From assembly GCA_003132865.1 (NCBI GenBank), contig PKYZ01000319.1:1-15463 (forward strand): a stretch of 15,463 bases of DNA, written 5' to 3'. This document shows positions 6,531-15,463 of this stretch, one piece after another. The position numbers and the translations under genes were made by a program. A model generated the notes under the pieces. That model was given only the letters and a program-made list of their open reading frames with translations, was not told where the DNA came from and searched no databases. The stretch comes from Bryobacterales bacterium. Lineage in GTDB: Bacteria > Acidobacteriota > Terriglobia > Bryobacterales > Bryobacteraceae. Numbering within the stretch: position 1 is the stretch's first letter; each line of letters opens with the position of its first letter.

Positions 6531-6543
6531 CTATAAAGTCCGC
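6508..6543. terminator. Back-to-back hairpins between convergent genes
   Basis: The first stem GCGGGG/CCCCGC (6508-6513 and 6520-6525) is joined directly to a second, GCGGACT/AGTCCGC (6526-6532 and 6537-6543, loop ATAA). The second includes the esterase stop codon at 6531-6533. Lying between convergent transcripts it could stop both, but neither side has a long T run. Confidence 0.45.
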
Positions 6544-7445
6544 CCCCCGATGGCGGCCTGGTTTCGCAAAAATGTGGAAGCCAACGCGAGCGAACGGCGG
6601 CCTTCGGGCACGAACGGATGGAACAGTTGCCAGACGTGCGGCACTACGGGCCACAGGGTGAGCTCCACCCGCACGCCGGCGGCGCGGGCGCGCGCGGCCA
6701 GCTCCGTCGAATCGTCGCGCAGGGTCTCATCGGCGCCCACTTGAATCAGCAGCGGCGGCAGGCCGCGCAGATCGGCATATAGCGGTGAGGCCAACGGATC
6801 GCGCGGATCGCCGCCGGTGTCGGCCATGTAGAACTCGGTGGCGCGCGCCAGACCGCTGCCGTAAAACATGGCGCAACGCCCGTCGTTGACGCGGCGCGAT
6901 TCGCCGATGCCGACGAGGTCGGTCAGCGGTGAGAACAGGGCCGCGGCGGCGGGCAGCGCGGCGCCTTCGTCACGCAGCTTGAGCATGGTGGCGAGCGCGA
7001 GTCCGCCGCCGGCCGAATCGCCGCCAATGACCATGGGGGTGGATGCGCCGGCCTCCGCGCGAACCGCATGCCAAACGGCCACTGCATCGTTCAATCCGGC
7101 GGGAAACGGGTTCTCCGGTGCCAGCCGGTAATCGGGAGCATAGACCCGCAATCCGCCTTGCGCGAAGGCCGTCGTAAAGGGGCGATGCGTGCGCGCCGAA
7201 CAGGCGAAATAGCCGCCGCCATGCAGATACAGCAGAACAGCCGCGCCGGGTTCGGATGCGGACTCCACCCATTCGCCTGGCACGCCTCCCAGCGCGGCGG
7301 GAGTGATCCTTACGCCGGAGGGAGTTTTGAAGATGGCACGGTTCATGATGGCGCGGGCGTGTTGGGCGTCCTTGGCGCGCGCCAGCCGGGGCTTGAACGT
7401 GTGCCGCAGGACGAAACTCATGGTGTGGGCTTGCCAGCTTGCCAT
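6531..7445 (-). CDS. Alpha/beta hydrolase of the HSL (hormone-sensitive lipase) esterase family
   Basis: About 304 residues from an ATG at 7445; the longer open frame upstream overlaps the preceding gene and is not coding. The HSL-type oxyanion motif HGGGYF is at 75-80, and the nucleophile elbow GDSAG has Ser144. Asp239 (GADE) and His270 (VVPHVWQ) complete the triad. YAPDYRLAPENPFPAGLND lies at 102-120. Members cleave short-chain carboxylic esters; the natural substrate cannot be read. No signal peptide is visible, so it is probably cytoplasmic. It starts 11 nt after the HEAT-type gene stop, so they probably share an mRNA. No strong ribosome binding site is visible, which would fit coupling. 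Confidence 0.9.
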   Translation of the reverse strand: MASWQAHTMSFVLRHTFKPRLARAKDAQHARAIMNRAIFKTPSGVRITPAALGGVPGEWVESASEPGAAVLLYLHGGGYFACSARTHRPFTTAFAQGGLRVYAPDYRLAPENPFPAGLNDAVAVWHAVRAEAGASTPMVIGGDSAGGGLALATMLKLRDEGAALPAAAALFSPLTDLVGIGESRRVNDGRCAMFYGSGLARATEFYMADTGGDPRDPLASPLYADLRGLPPLLIQVGADETLRDDSTELAARARAAGVRVELTLWPVVPHVWQLFHPFVPEGRRSLALASTFLRNQAAIGGRTL

Positions 7446-7456
7446 GGTTGCCGATT

Positions 7457-9663
7457 CTACCGCATCGGCTGGTCCTCCACCACCAGTCCGTGTTGCGACG
7501 CGGTTTCGTGAATGGCGCGCGTGGCGGCCGCCAGCGGCTCCGGCGCACCGAAGGCGCTCAGATGGAAAACGGTGCCTCTGGGATATTGCGTCAGCTTGGC
7601 CTGCAGCGGAGCCAGGCCGCTCATGGTGAACTGACCGTTGACGTCCGCCAGAATCTGGCTGTCGAACCGCAAAGTCAGATTGATCCCGACCGGCGAATGC
7701 CAGTGCCAACGCTCCACGTTCTGACGCTCGCTACTCAGCGTCAGGCTTTCGAGCTCGGTTACCTGGTCGTTGTCGAGCAGCCAGTGCTGCGCACGCCCTA
7801 ACGATTCCACCAGGCCGAACTGCAGGCTGACGGCGTCGTTCGCATCGCGCGGCGTGCTCGGTGCGAGCACCAACTCCGCCTCACGATCCGCCCATTGCCG
7901 GTGGAAGGCGCGCAGCCGCTGCCACAGCGCCTTCTGCGCCTTGGGCCCGCCGTATCGAGCCAGCGTCTCCGCCGCATCGCGAACGGCGTTGGTGTCGGCG
8001 TCGTTCAGCCGCGCGACGATTGCCGGCTCCACATCGGACCAACGGCCGGCCGCTACGACGGCCTGCAGCGACTTCGTCATGCACCTGCCGCCCTTGGCGC
8101 GCACCCGATCGAGGCCGTAATCCTGATCCACGCGCAAGAAGTAAACGACCAGGCCGTCCTCGATGTCGCAGGCCAACGGCCCGCCTTTTCTTCGTAGACG
8201 GCTTTCACGCGCGGCAGAATGGCCGCCGTGGCGTAGCGTCCGATGAGCCACGCGTCGACCCATATCGTGGAGCTATCCTTGGCCTCCAGGCGGGTGGCCA
8301 GCGTTTCGTCGAACTCCGGCAGCGTCTCGTCGGGAAGCAGCGTCAGCACTTGGGCCATGATCCTGTCGCCTCTGACCTGCGGCCGGCGGATTTCCGCCAG
8401 GATATAGGACCTGCCGGCGCGCGGGTCCAGCTCGAACAGCCGCTGGATCGCCATTCCGCGCAGTTCCTCATCGCCCCTCTTGGGCTGCTCTAGAACCGCT
8501 TCCAGCGCGTGCGCCATGGCGGGCGTCTTCAAACGTTCCCAGTAGAAACGCAGCAGGCCGGATTGCTGCCGGGGCGTCATAGCCACGAAGGCCGCGGCGA
8601 TCTCCGCCTCGGGCAGTCCGCTCAGCGGCTTCACCTCCGAGGCGTCGCGCGACGGGCGCAGCAACAGTGTGCGCACGGTTTCCGCCCGCGCCGTTCCGCG
8701 CTTCGATCCGGCCAGCGCGGCGGCCTGCCCGTACAGCTTATCCTCAAGTTGCCCGAACTGTTTCAGGCGCGCGTCCAGGCGCGCGGACCAGGCTTCTTGC
8801 TCGTGCTTGTCCTGTTCCGGATAGGACGGCACAGGCTCGCCTTCGTGGTCGAGCAAGAACTTAGTCTCGGCCAGCGCACTGAGAAACTCGGCGGTAATAG
8901 CCGCATCCGGAGCGGCGAGCTGCGCTTCAAGCTCGGCGACGGCCTCCTGGCGATGTCGCGAGCCCAGGATGCCCGCAACCAAGTCCCAATGGTTTTCATC
9001 GGCGGGGGTTGCCAGTTGCCGCGCCAGCTCGCGCACCGAATCGGGCGTATCCAGGAAACGCAGCGTGCGGGCGGCGGCGCGCTTCTCGTCCGTCGTGCCG
9101 CCGGCGTTTTGGAGCGTGGCGGACGCAGCGCCCAGAGTCTGCGCCTGCCAGGCAGGACTGGCTTCCGCTACGTCGAACTCCAAAGTGTTCGAGCGCAGAG
9201 GGACATTCTCGAACTTCGCGCCGTCGCGCCGGCTCACCCGGCCACTGGTCACATACAACGAATAGTGCCCCGGCGCATCGGGCGCGACCCACTCGTTCAA
9301 ATCCTCGCGAATGGTCTCGGGATCGGCGGAGAGCGACTTATCGCCGCCACTGATTCCCCCACCGATGAAGGCGCCATAAATTCCGCCTTCGTAATGGTCG
9401 TGCAGCGGGTCGCGGCCCGGCGGACTCACATGGAACTGCTCCATGTTCAGCCGGCCGCTGCGATCATAGTTGCGGGTGCTCATCTGGTAAGTTCCGCCGC
9501 CCTCGACACTGAACAGCAGATCCACAGGGATGATCTCGCCGGTCTGGAAAACGCTGCCCGGCGACCCAAACTGGATGCGCAGCGTGGCGGACGAGTCCTG
9601 CTGGCCGAGCATCATGACGACGCCCATTATGCCGACGATGAAGAGATCGGCGGAGACGCGCAT
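7457..9663 (-). CDS. Secreted HEAT-repeat-like protein, broken by a one-base frameshift
   Basis: The start ATG at 9663 opens a signal peptide (MRVSADLFIVGIMGVVMML). A beta-rich domain follows (FQTGEIIPVDLLFSVEGGG, then GHYSLYVTSGRVSRR). From about residue 170 there are alpha-helical HEAT/PBS-like repeats, for example EKRAAARTLRFLDTPDSVRELARQLATP. After residue 492 (VKAVYEE) the frame is lost at an A4 run (T4 at 8186-8189 on the plus strand). The other frame carries on as KGGPLACDIEDGLVVYF and continues with more helical repeats (DAAETLARYGGPKAQKALWQ) to the stop at 7457. One missing A would restore a protein of about 735 residues. The far piece could restart at an ATG at 8080. It sits between map and the esterase gene in one operon. 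Function is unknown; a role in protein interaction at the envelope is possible. Confidence 0.75.
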
Positions 9664-9706
9664 GCTTGATAGACACCAGCACGCCCGCAATGGTTCCACG
9701 GTCCTC

Positions 9707-10450
9707 TTACGCCGCAGTCAGCAAGATCGGTGCATCCCTCGTAATTACGATCGTATGTTCGTAATGGGCGGCCAGGCTTCCGTCGCCGGTGCGAATGGTC
9801 CACTTATCCGGCTGTAACTCGGCGTTCCCGCTGCCGGCCGCGATAATCGGTTCGATCGTAATCACCAGGCCATCGGTCAGCTTCGTGCGGAACCGGGGAT
9901 CGTAATGATTGGGCACGCACGGTTCTTCGTGGATCGTGCGGCCCACGCCGTGGCCGCACAGTTCGCGGATCACGCTGAACCCGCAACGCCGCACCTCACG
10001 CTCCACCGCCCCTCCGATCTCGCATACGCGATTGCCCGCCCGCGCCGCCTTCAGTCCCTGCCGAAACGCCGTTTCCGCGCACCGCGTCAGAGCATCCGCC
10101 GTCGCCGAGACCCGTCCCACCCTTACGGTCACGGCCGCGTCGGCCACAAATCCGTCCTTCTGCGTCGTGACGTCCAGCTTCACCAGGTCGCCCTCGGCAA
10201 GGGTTCGCTTGCCCGGAATTCCGTGGATGGCTTCCTCGTTGACGCTGATACATGCCGTGCCCGGAAACCCGTAGACAAGCGGCGGCGACGACTCCGCGCC
10301 ATGCCGCGCCAATACCGCCGCGCCAATCGAATCCAGCGCGGCTGTTGTGACGCCGGGACGAACCGCCGCCGCCATTTCCTCCAGCGTCAGTCTGACTATC
10401 CTTCCGATAACTTGCAGTTTCTTCAGCTCGGCCTGAGACTTGATCGACAT
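9707..10450 (-). CDS. map: Methionine aminopeptidase, type I
   Basis: A 247-residue enzyme removing the initiator methionine from nascent proteins, of normal length for type I. The dinuclear metal ligands align with those of E. coli: Asp93 (KLDVT), Asp104 (VADAAVT), His167 (CGHGVGRTIHEEP), Glu200 (VITIEP) and Glu231 (HYEHT), plus His76 (HGIPG) in the substrate pocket. No N-terminal zinc-finger extension is present. The gene begins 5 nt after the pckA stop without its own ribosome binding site, so it is probably translated by coupling. It is usually essential, although a second copy may exist elsewhere; acidobacteria often have more than one. Confidence 0.95.
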   Translation of the reverse strand: MSIKSQAELKKLQVIGRIVRLTLEEMAAAVRPGVTTAALDSIGAAVLARHGAESSPPLVYGFPGTACISVNEEAIHGIPGKRTLAEGDLVKLDVTTQKDGFVADAAVTVRVGRVSATADALTRCAETAFRQGLKAARAGNRVCEIGGAVEREVRRCGFSVIRELCGHGVGRTIHEEPCVPNHYDPRFRTKLTDGLVITIEPIIAAGSGNAELQPDKWTIRTGDGSLAAHYEHTIVITRDAPILLTAA

Positions 10451-10455
10451 GCGGA

Positions 10456-12090
<1,635 letters not shown>

Positions 12091-12104
12091 AAGCATCCTT
12101 ATCG

Positions 12105-12111
12105 TAATATA
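12105..12111. promoter_or_regulatory. AT-rich core between divergent genes
   Basis: TAATATA at 12105-12111 is the only AT-rich patch in the 26-bp divergent gap. On the plus strand TAATAT lies six bases from the ATG at 12117, which would give a leaderless mRNA. On the minus strand TATATT (12111 to 12106) would start transcription near 12099, very close to the pckA ribosome binding site. No convincing -35 box is seen for either. Confidence 0.3.
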
Positions 12112-12116
12112 GTTGC

Positions 12117-12722
12117 ATGGAGCCGGTTCTGTCTCGCGCCGCAGCCTTGCTGCTGGGAGTGTGCCTGTCGATCCCCGGCCAGGTGATTGAATTTGAATCG
12201 AACGGCCTCAAATATCAGACGATTACGAAGGGCGGCGTGACCCTGATGGTGGCACACCTGCCGGGTCACGTGCGGGAATTCACTATCCTGCAGGTGGCGG
12301 TTTCCAATGGCTCGCCAGGCCCTTACACGATCCGGCCTGAGGATTTTTCGTATAGGAAAGACGACGGCACCGAGCTGCATGCGTGGGCGGCGCGGGATGT
12401 GGTGCAGTTGTTGAAGGAGAAGGGCGGGCGCGGCGATGTGATCAAGCTGGTCTCCGCCTATGAGACGGCGCTGTACGGCATTCCGCATATGCGCGTGGCC
12501 AACGCGTACGAGTCGCGGCGGCAGGCGGCGCTGGCGGAAGTGAATTCGACCAAATTGAAAGCCGCGGCGGCGGCCTCCGCGATTGCGTTCGTGCAAACCA
12601 AGCTACTGCCGGGAGAGTCCACCGATGGCGCGGTGTTTTTTGGAGCGGAGGGCAAGGCCTTCGGGTCCGGGCGTCTGATCGTGCGAACGAATACGGACGT
12701 GTTCGAGTTTCAAGCGGAATAA
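12117..12722 (+). CDS. Secreted hypothetical protein
   Basis: A 201-residue protein starting at an ATG at 12117, with a short signal peptide (SRAAALLLGVCLSIPG). The mature part has strand-forming stretches (VIEFESNGLKYQTI, VTLMVAHLPG, REFTILQVAVSNGSPGPYTIRPEDFSYR), then a helix-rich middle (EVNSTKLKAAAAASAIAFVQTKLLPGES), and a closing beta part (GRLIVRTNTDVFEFQAE). The VAVSNGSPGPYTI segment and the PEDFSY turn resemble small conserved acidobacterial exported proteins with an Ig-like core. I do not recognise a named family. The gene has no ribosome binding site, and its start is only 26 nt from the divergent pckA start. Confidence 0.75.
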   Translation: MEPVLSRAAALLLGVCLSIPGQVIEFESNGLKYQTITKGGVTLMVAHLPGHVREFTILQVAVSNGSPGPYTIRPEDFSYRKDDGTELHAWAARDVVQLLKEKGGRGDVIKLVSAYETALYGIPHMRVANAYESRRQAALAEVNSTKLKAAAAASAIAFVQTKLLPGESTDGAVFFGAEGKAFGSGRLIVRTNTDVFEFQAE

Positions 12723-12844
12723 TCGCACAACCACCAGCCGGGGTACCCTCCGGGTCCCACCAGCCACGGCGAGCGAAGCTCGCCCTCGCCGCCGCGCGGA
12801 GTGCGGCTCCCCATCTGGTACAATCGGGCAAAGGGGGTCGGCAG
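12723..12844. repeat. GC-rich palindrome cluster
   Basis: Within 122 bp there are GGGTACCC (12741-12748), a perfect stem GGCGAGC/GCTCGCC with GAA loop (12768-12784), and two copies of ACCAGCC. It follows the secreted-protein gene directly, so it may stop transcription, but the rest resembles a scattered intergenic repeat. Confidence 0.4.
12816..12824 (+). promoter_or_regulatory. Extended -10 promoter of the AAA+ gene
   Basis: TGG-TACAAT at 12816-12824 forms an extended -10 box. Transcription would begin near 12831, just before the ribosome binding site. No good -35 box is visible. Confidence 0.45.
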
Positions 12845-14350
12845 TTGACTAAAGCCACCTGGGATTTGCCCCGTACTCTCGGCGTTCTTCGCAATAGCGC
12901 ATTTTCCGAGGACCGCATCGGCAGCCGGTCCGTCAAGGATGAACTCCGCAATAATCTGATCTGCAAGCTGCAATGTCCCACGCCTTTGTTTCCGGGCATT
13001 GTGGGCTATGAAGACAGCGTGGTGCCGCAAGTGGTGAACGCCATTCTTTCGCGGCACAATTTCATTCTGCTGGGATTGCGCGGCCAGGCCAAGACGCGCC
13101 TGATGCGCATGTTGACGACGCTGCTGGACGATGTGCTGCCGTATGTGGAAGGCTGCGAGATCCACGACAATCCCTACCGGCCGATCTGCCGGCGCTGCCG
13201 CGAGGAAATCGCGCGGCTTGGGGACGATTCACCGATCGCTTATCTCTCGCCCGACGGCCGCTACGTGGAGAAACTCGCTACGCCGGACGTGACGATTGCC
13301 GATTTGATCGGCGACATCGATCCCATCAAGGCGGCGCGTGGAGGGCACGAACTGTCGAGCGAACTTACGGTTCACTACGGGCTGCTGCCCCGCGCCAATC
13401 GCGGCATCTTCGCCATCAACGAACTGCCGGATCTGGCAGGAAAGATTCAGGTGGGATTGTTCAACATCATGCAGGAAGGCGACGTGCAGATTAAGGGATA
13501 CCCCATTCGCCTGCCGCTCGATGTGGCGCTGGTGTTCAGCGCGAATCCGGAAGACTATACGGCGCGTGGGAAGATCATCACGCCGTTGAAGGATCGCATC
13601 GGCTCGGAGATTCGCACGCACTATCCGGCGACTGTGGAAGAAGGCATTGCGATCACAGCGCAGGAGGCATGGACACGGCGCAACGGGCATCCGATGCATC
13701 TGCCGAACTACGTGCAGGAGGTGATCGAGCGCGTGGCCTTCGCCGCACGCGAAGACAAGAAGATTGACAAGCGCTCGGGCGTGAGCCAGCGGCTTCCGAT
13801 CTCGGCCATGGAAAACGTGGTGTCGAATGCTGAGCGCCGGGCGATTCGCAACGACGAGAAGCTTGTCGTGCCGCGGATTAGTGACGTGTATGCGGCGCTG
13901 CCGGCGATTACCGGCAAACTCGAACTGGAATACGAAGGCGAGATGAAGGGCGCGGACCACGTGGGGCGCGAGTTGATTCGCGCGGCGATCGCGAAGACTT
14001 ACGACGAGTACTACACCGGCGCGAACGTGCAGCAGATCGTGCAGTGGTTCGATCTGGGCGGCGAGATTCAGCTGTCGGATTCGGTCCCGGCCGAGGAAGC
14101 ACTGGAGAAGCTGAAGGGGATCCAGGGCTTGACTGACAAACTCGGCCCGCTGAGCGTGACGCAGAAAGACAGTCCAGAGCAGCAGGTGTCGGCGGCGGAG
14201 TTCATCCTCGAAGGGCTGCACGCGCACAAGCGCATCGGGCGTAGCGAGGAGCGAGTGTTCAAGGCTGGAGAGAAGAAGCCGGAGGCTGTACGAGAGAAGT
14301 CATTCGAGCCGGAGGAGAAGCCGTACCGGCAGAGAAGGCAGTTTAACTGA
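12845..14350 (+). CDS. Magnesium-chelatase/MoxR-like AAA+ ATPase
   Basis: A 501-residue AAA+ protein. The TTG start at 12845 is set by a strong AAAGGGGG site seven bases upstream. Motifs: Walker A GLRGQAKT (77-84, Lys83), Walker B-like GIFAINELPDL (187-197) with Asn in place of the usual Asp, sensor-1 SANPEDYT (232-239), and a TPLKDRIGSEIRTHYP segment (246-261) typical of the chelatase-I group. Between Walker A and B there is an insert with Cys104, His107, Cys115 and Cys118 that could bind zinc. The C-terminus is charged and disordered. It is followed by a VWA gene, the standard pairing for MoxR/chelatase ATPases, which act as remodelling chaperones or metal insertion motors. The true client is unknown, and biosynthesis of chlorophyll need not be involved. 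Confidence 0.88.
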   Translation: MTKATWDLPRTLGVLRNSAFSEDRIGSRSVKDELRNNLICKLQCPTPLFPGIVGYEDSVVPQVVNAILSRHNFILLGLRGQAKTRLMRMLTTLLDDVLPYVEGCEIHDNPYRPICRRCREEIARLGDDSPIAYLSPDGRYVEKLATPDVTIADLIGDIDPIKAARGGHELSSELTVHYGLLPRANRGIFAINELPDLAGKIQVGLFNIMQEGDVQIKGYPIRLPLDVALVFSANPEDYTARGKIITPLKDRIGSEIRTHYPATVEEGIAITAQEAWTRRNGHPMHLPNYVQEVIERVAFAAREDKKIDKRSGVSQRLPISAMENVVSNAERRAIRNDEKLVVPRISDVYAALPAITGKLELEYEGEMKGADHVGRELIRAAIAKTYDEYYTGANVQQIVQWFDLGGEIQLSDSVPAEEALEKLKGIQGLTDKLGPLSVTQKDSPEQQVSAAEFILEGLHAHKRIGRSEERVFKAGEKKPEAVREKSFEPEEKPYRQRRQFN

Positions 14351-14428
14351 GCTGCGAGCTGCGAGCTTGAATCGCAGTGCTGTTGCAATCCGTTTTTACT
14401 CGCGACTCGAAGCTCACAGCTCATAGCT
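14350..14428. repeat. Imperfect inverted repeat between the AAA+ and VWA genes
   Basis: The left arm (14350-14368) and right arm (14410-14428) are each 19 nt and match as inverted repeats except at three positions; in RNA this gives 16 Watson-Crick pairs, one G-U pair and two mismatches, with a 41-nt loop. Each arm is itself built from AGCT(G/C)-type units. The right arm ends five bases before the VWA start codon. Confidence 0.55.
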
Positions 14429-14433
14429 GCATT

Positions 14434-15463
14434 ATGAAACGCATTCGCTACTCCAAATACGTGCCTGATCCCGCGGGCGAGATGAGCATGGAAGACCTGC
14501 TCAGCGCGCTCTCGGATTACCTGCTGCAGAGCGGGTTTCAGGAGTCCATGTGGTACGAAATGCCCGAGGGCGAGCAGACGCTGGATGAACTCAAGCGAGC
14601 CATCGAGCAGGCGCTGATGAATGGGGAGATGTTCGACGAGAACTTACGGGAGCAGATCGAGCAGATGGTTGCAGACGGGCAACTCGACGAATTGATCGAG
14701 AAACTCATCGAGCGAATGCAGCAGGAAGATTATATTTCGATCGACGAGCCGCATGATCCCGCGCGGCAGTCCAGTGTCGGCGGACAGACCGGCGAGGCGC
14801 AGCAGGCCAAGTTTGAAATCACCGATAAGAGTCTCGACTTTCTCGGCTTCAAGTCGCTGCGGAATTTGCTCGGATCGCTCGGCAAATCAAGCTTTGGACG
14901 GCACGACACTCGCGATCTAGCAACTGGCATCGAAACCAGCGGGTCGGCAAAAACCTACGAATTTGGCGACACGCTGAACCTCGACATCACGGCGACGTTG
15001 TCGAGCGCGATCCAGCGCGAGGGCCTGACGCTGCCGCTCAACATTGAATACTCGGATTTACAGGTGCACCAGTGCGAGTACCAGTCGTCGTGTGCGACGG
15101 TGCTGATGCTTGACTGTTCGCATTCGATGATTCTTTACGGCGAAGACCGGTTCACTCCCGCGAAAAAAGTTGCGATGGCGCTGTCGCACCTGATCCGCAC
15201 GCAGTATCCAGGGGACTCGCTTTCGCTGGTGCTGTTCCACGATTCGGCGGAAGAGATTCCGCTGTCGCAACTCGCGCGGGTGAAGGTCGGGCCGTACTAC
15301 ACCAACACGCGTGAGGGGCTGCGGCTGGCGCAGAGAATCCTGCAGCGGCAGCGCAAAGACATGAAGCAGATCGTCATGATCACCGATGGCAAGCCCTCGG
15401 CGCTGACCTTGGAAGATGGGCGCATCTACAAGAACGCTTTTGGGCTCGATCCGCTGGTGGTGA
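14434..15463 (+). CDS. von Willebrand factor A domain protein, partner of the AAA+ ATPase (3' end outside window)
   Basis: The ATG at 14434 opens [23 protein letters not shown]; 343 codons are seen before the window ends. Residues about 15-110 are acidic and helical, rich in Glu/Gln ([37 protein letters not shown]). After a linker comes a region with [22 protein letters not shown]. The VWA domain starts near residue 220 and has the metal-ion-dependent adhesion site DCSHS (Asp227, Ser229, Ser231), Thr in YYTNTREGL, and Asp in MITDGKP. Such proteins partner MoxR/chelatase-I ATPases through the metal site. There is no signal peptide, so it is cytoplasmic. No ribosome binding site is visible before the ATG; the right arm of the inverted repeat occupies that position. 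Confidence 0.9.
   Translation, partial: MKRIRYSKYVPDPAGEMSMEDLLSALSDYLLQSGFQESMWYEMPEGEQTLDELKRAIEQALMNGEMFDENLREQIEQMVADGQLDELIEKLIERMQQEDYISIDEPHDPARQSSVGGQTGEAQQAKFEITDKSLDFLGFKSLRNLLGSLGKSSFGRHDTRDLATGIETSGSAKTYEFGDTLNLDITATLSSAIQREGLTLPLNIEYSDLQVHQCEYQSSCATVLMLDCSHSMILYGEDRFTPAKKVAMALSHLIRTQYPGDSLSLVLFHDSAEEIPLSQLARVKVGPYYTNTREGLRLAQRILQRQRKDMKQIVMITDGKPSALTLEDGRIYKNAFGLDPLVV

Noticed and set aside
7769..8263. Separate gene for the distal part of the HEAT-type protein
   Set aside because: The frame upstream of 8186 has no ribosome binding site and continues the same protein exactly at the frameshift, so one broken gene explains it better.
8509..9669. 386-codon plus-strand frame opposite the HEAT-type gene
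   Set aside because: It has no recognisable domain and an Arg/Gln-rich composition; the minus strand carries a signal peptide and helical repeats.
13229..14227. 332-codon minus-strand frame opposite the AAA+ gene
   Set aside because: It is Arg/His-rich without motifs; the plus strand has Walker A, sensor-1 and a strong ribosome binding site.
14350..14428. Repeated AGCT units as a CRISPR array
   Set aside because: The units are short, inverted instead of direct, and have no regular spacers.

Overview
The window is GC-rich, densely coded bacterial chromosome. Several traits suggest an acidobacterium of the Solibacter/Bryobacter type: the C-terminus of a FtsX-like (ADOP-type) permease, secreted Ig-like and HEAT-type proteins, a LolA-like secreted protein, a magnesium-chelatase-like ATPase paired with a VWA protein, and GC-rich palindromes between genes. 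That assignment is inferred from gene style; there is no rRNA or marker phylogeny to confirm it.

Layout: (1) 1-1783 is a scarred accessory stretch. It holds two tandem minus-strand paralogues of a secreted protein. The copy at the window edge is intact as far as seen and has a promoter with a nine-G spacer; the second copy is frameshifted and has no such promoter. They abut a short ORF made of the start of an ABC ATPase gene joined in frame to the end of a permease gene. (2) 1828-1914 is tRNA-Leu(UAG), followed on the plus strand by a small membrane protein, a LolA-like secreted protein and a heparan-glucosaminide acetyltransferase-like membrane protein. (3) 4298-5532 on the minus strand is a coupled TauE/SafE permease and DUF1634 pair. 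(4) 5635-6380 on the plus strand is a remnant that keeps only the two ends of a large secreted protein. (5) 6531-12090 on the minus strand is a compact run transcribed as pckA, map, a HEAT-type secreted protein (frameshifted) and an HSL-family esterase. (6) 12117-12722 on the plus strand is a secreted protein of unknown function, divergent from pckA by only 26 bp. (7) 12845 to the end holds a chelatase/MoxR-like AAA+ ATPase followed by a VWA protein that runs off the window.

How the genes fit together: PckA makes phosphoenolpyruvate from oxaloacetate and methionine aminopeptidase trims nascent proteins, so that operon mixes housekeeping with two accessory genes. The AAA+/VWA pair is a recognisable chaperone-type module. 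TauE/SafE plus DUF1634 form a probable exporter. I see no CRISPR array, transposase, phage gene or complete novel defence system. The most notable signals are the G9 promoter spacer, two abrupt gene-end joints (near 1600 and 5930), two single-base homopolymer frameshifts, an ATPase with an altered Walker B motif and a Cys/His insert, and several intergenic palindromes.
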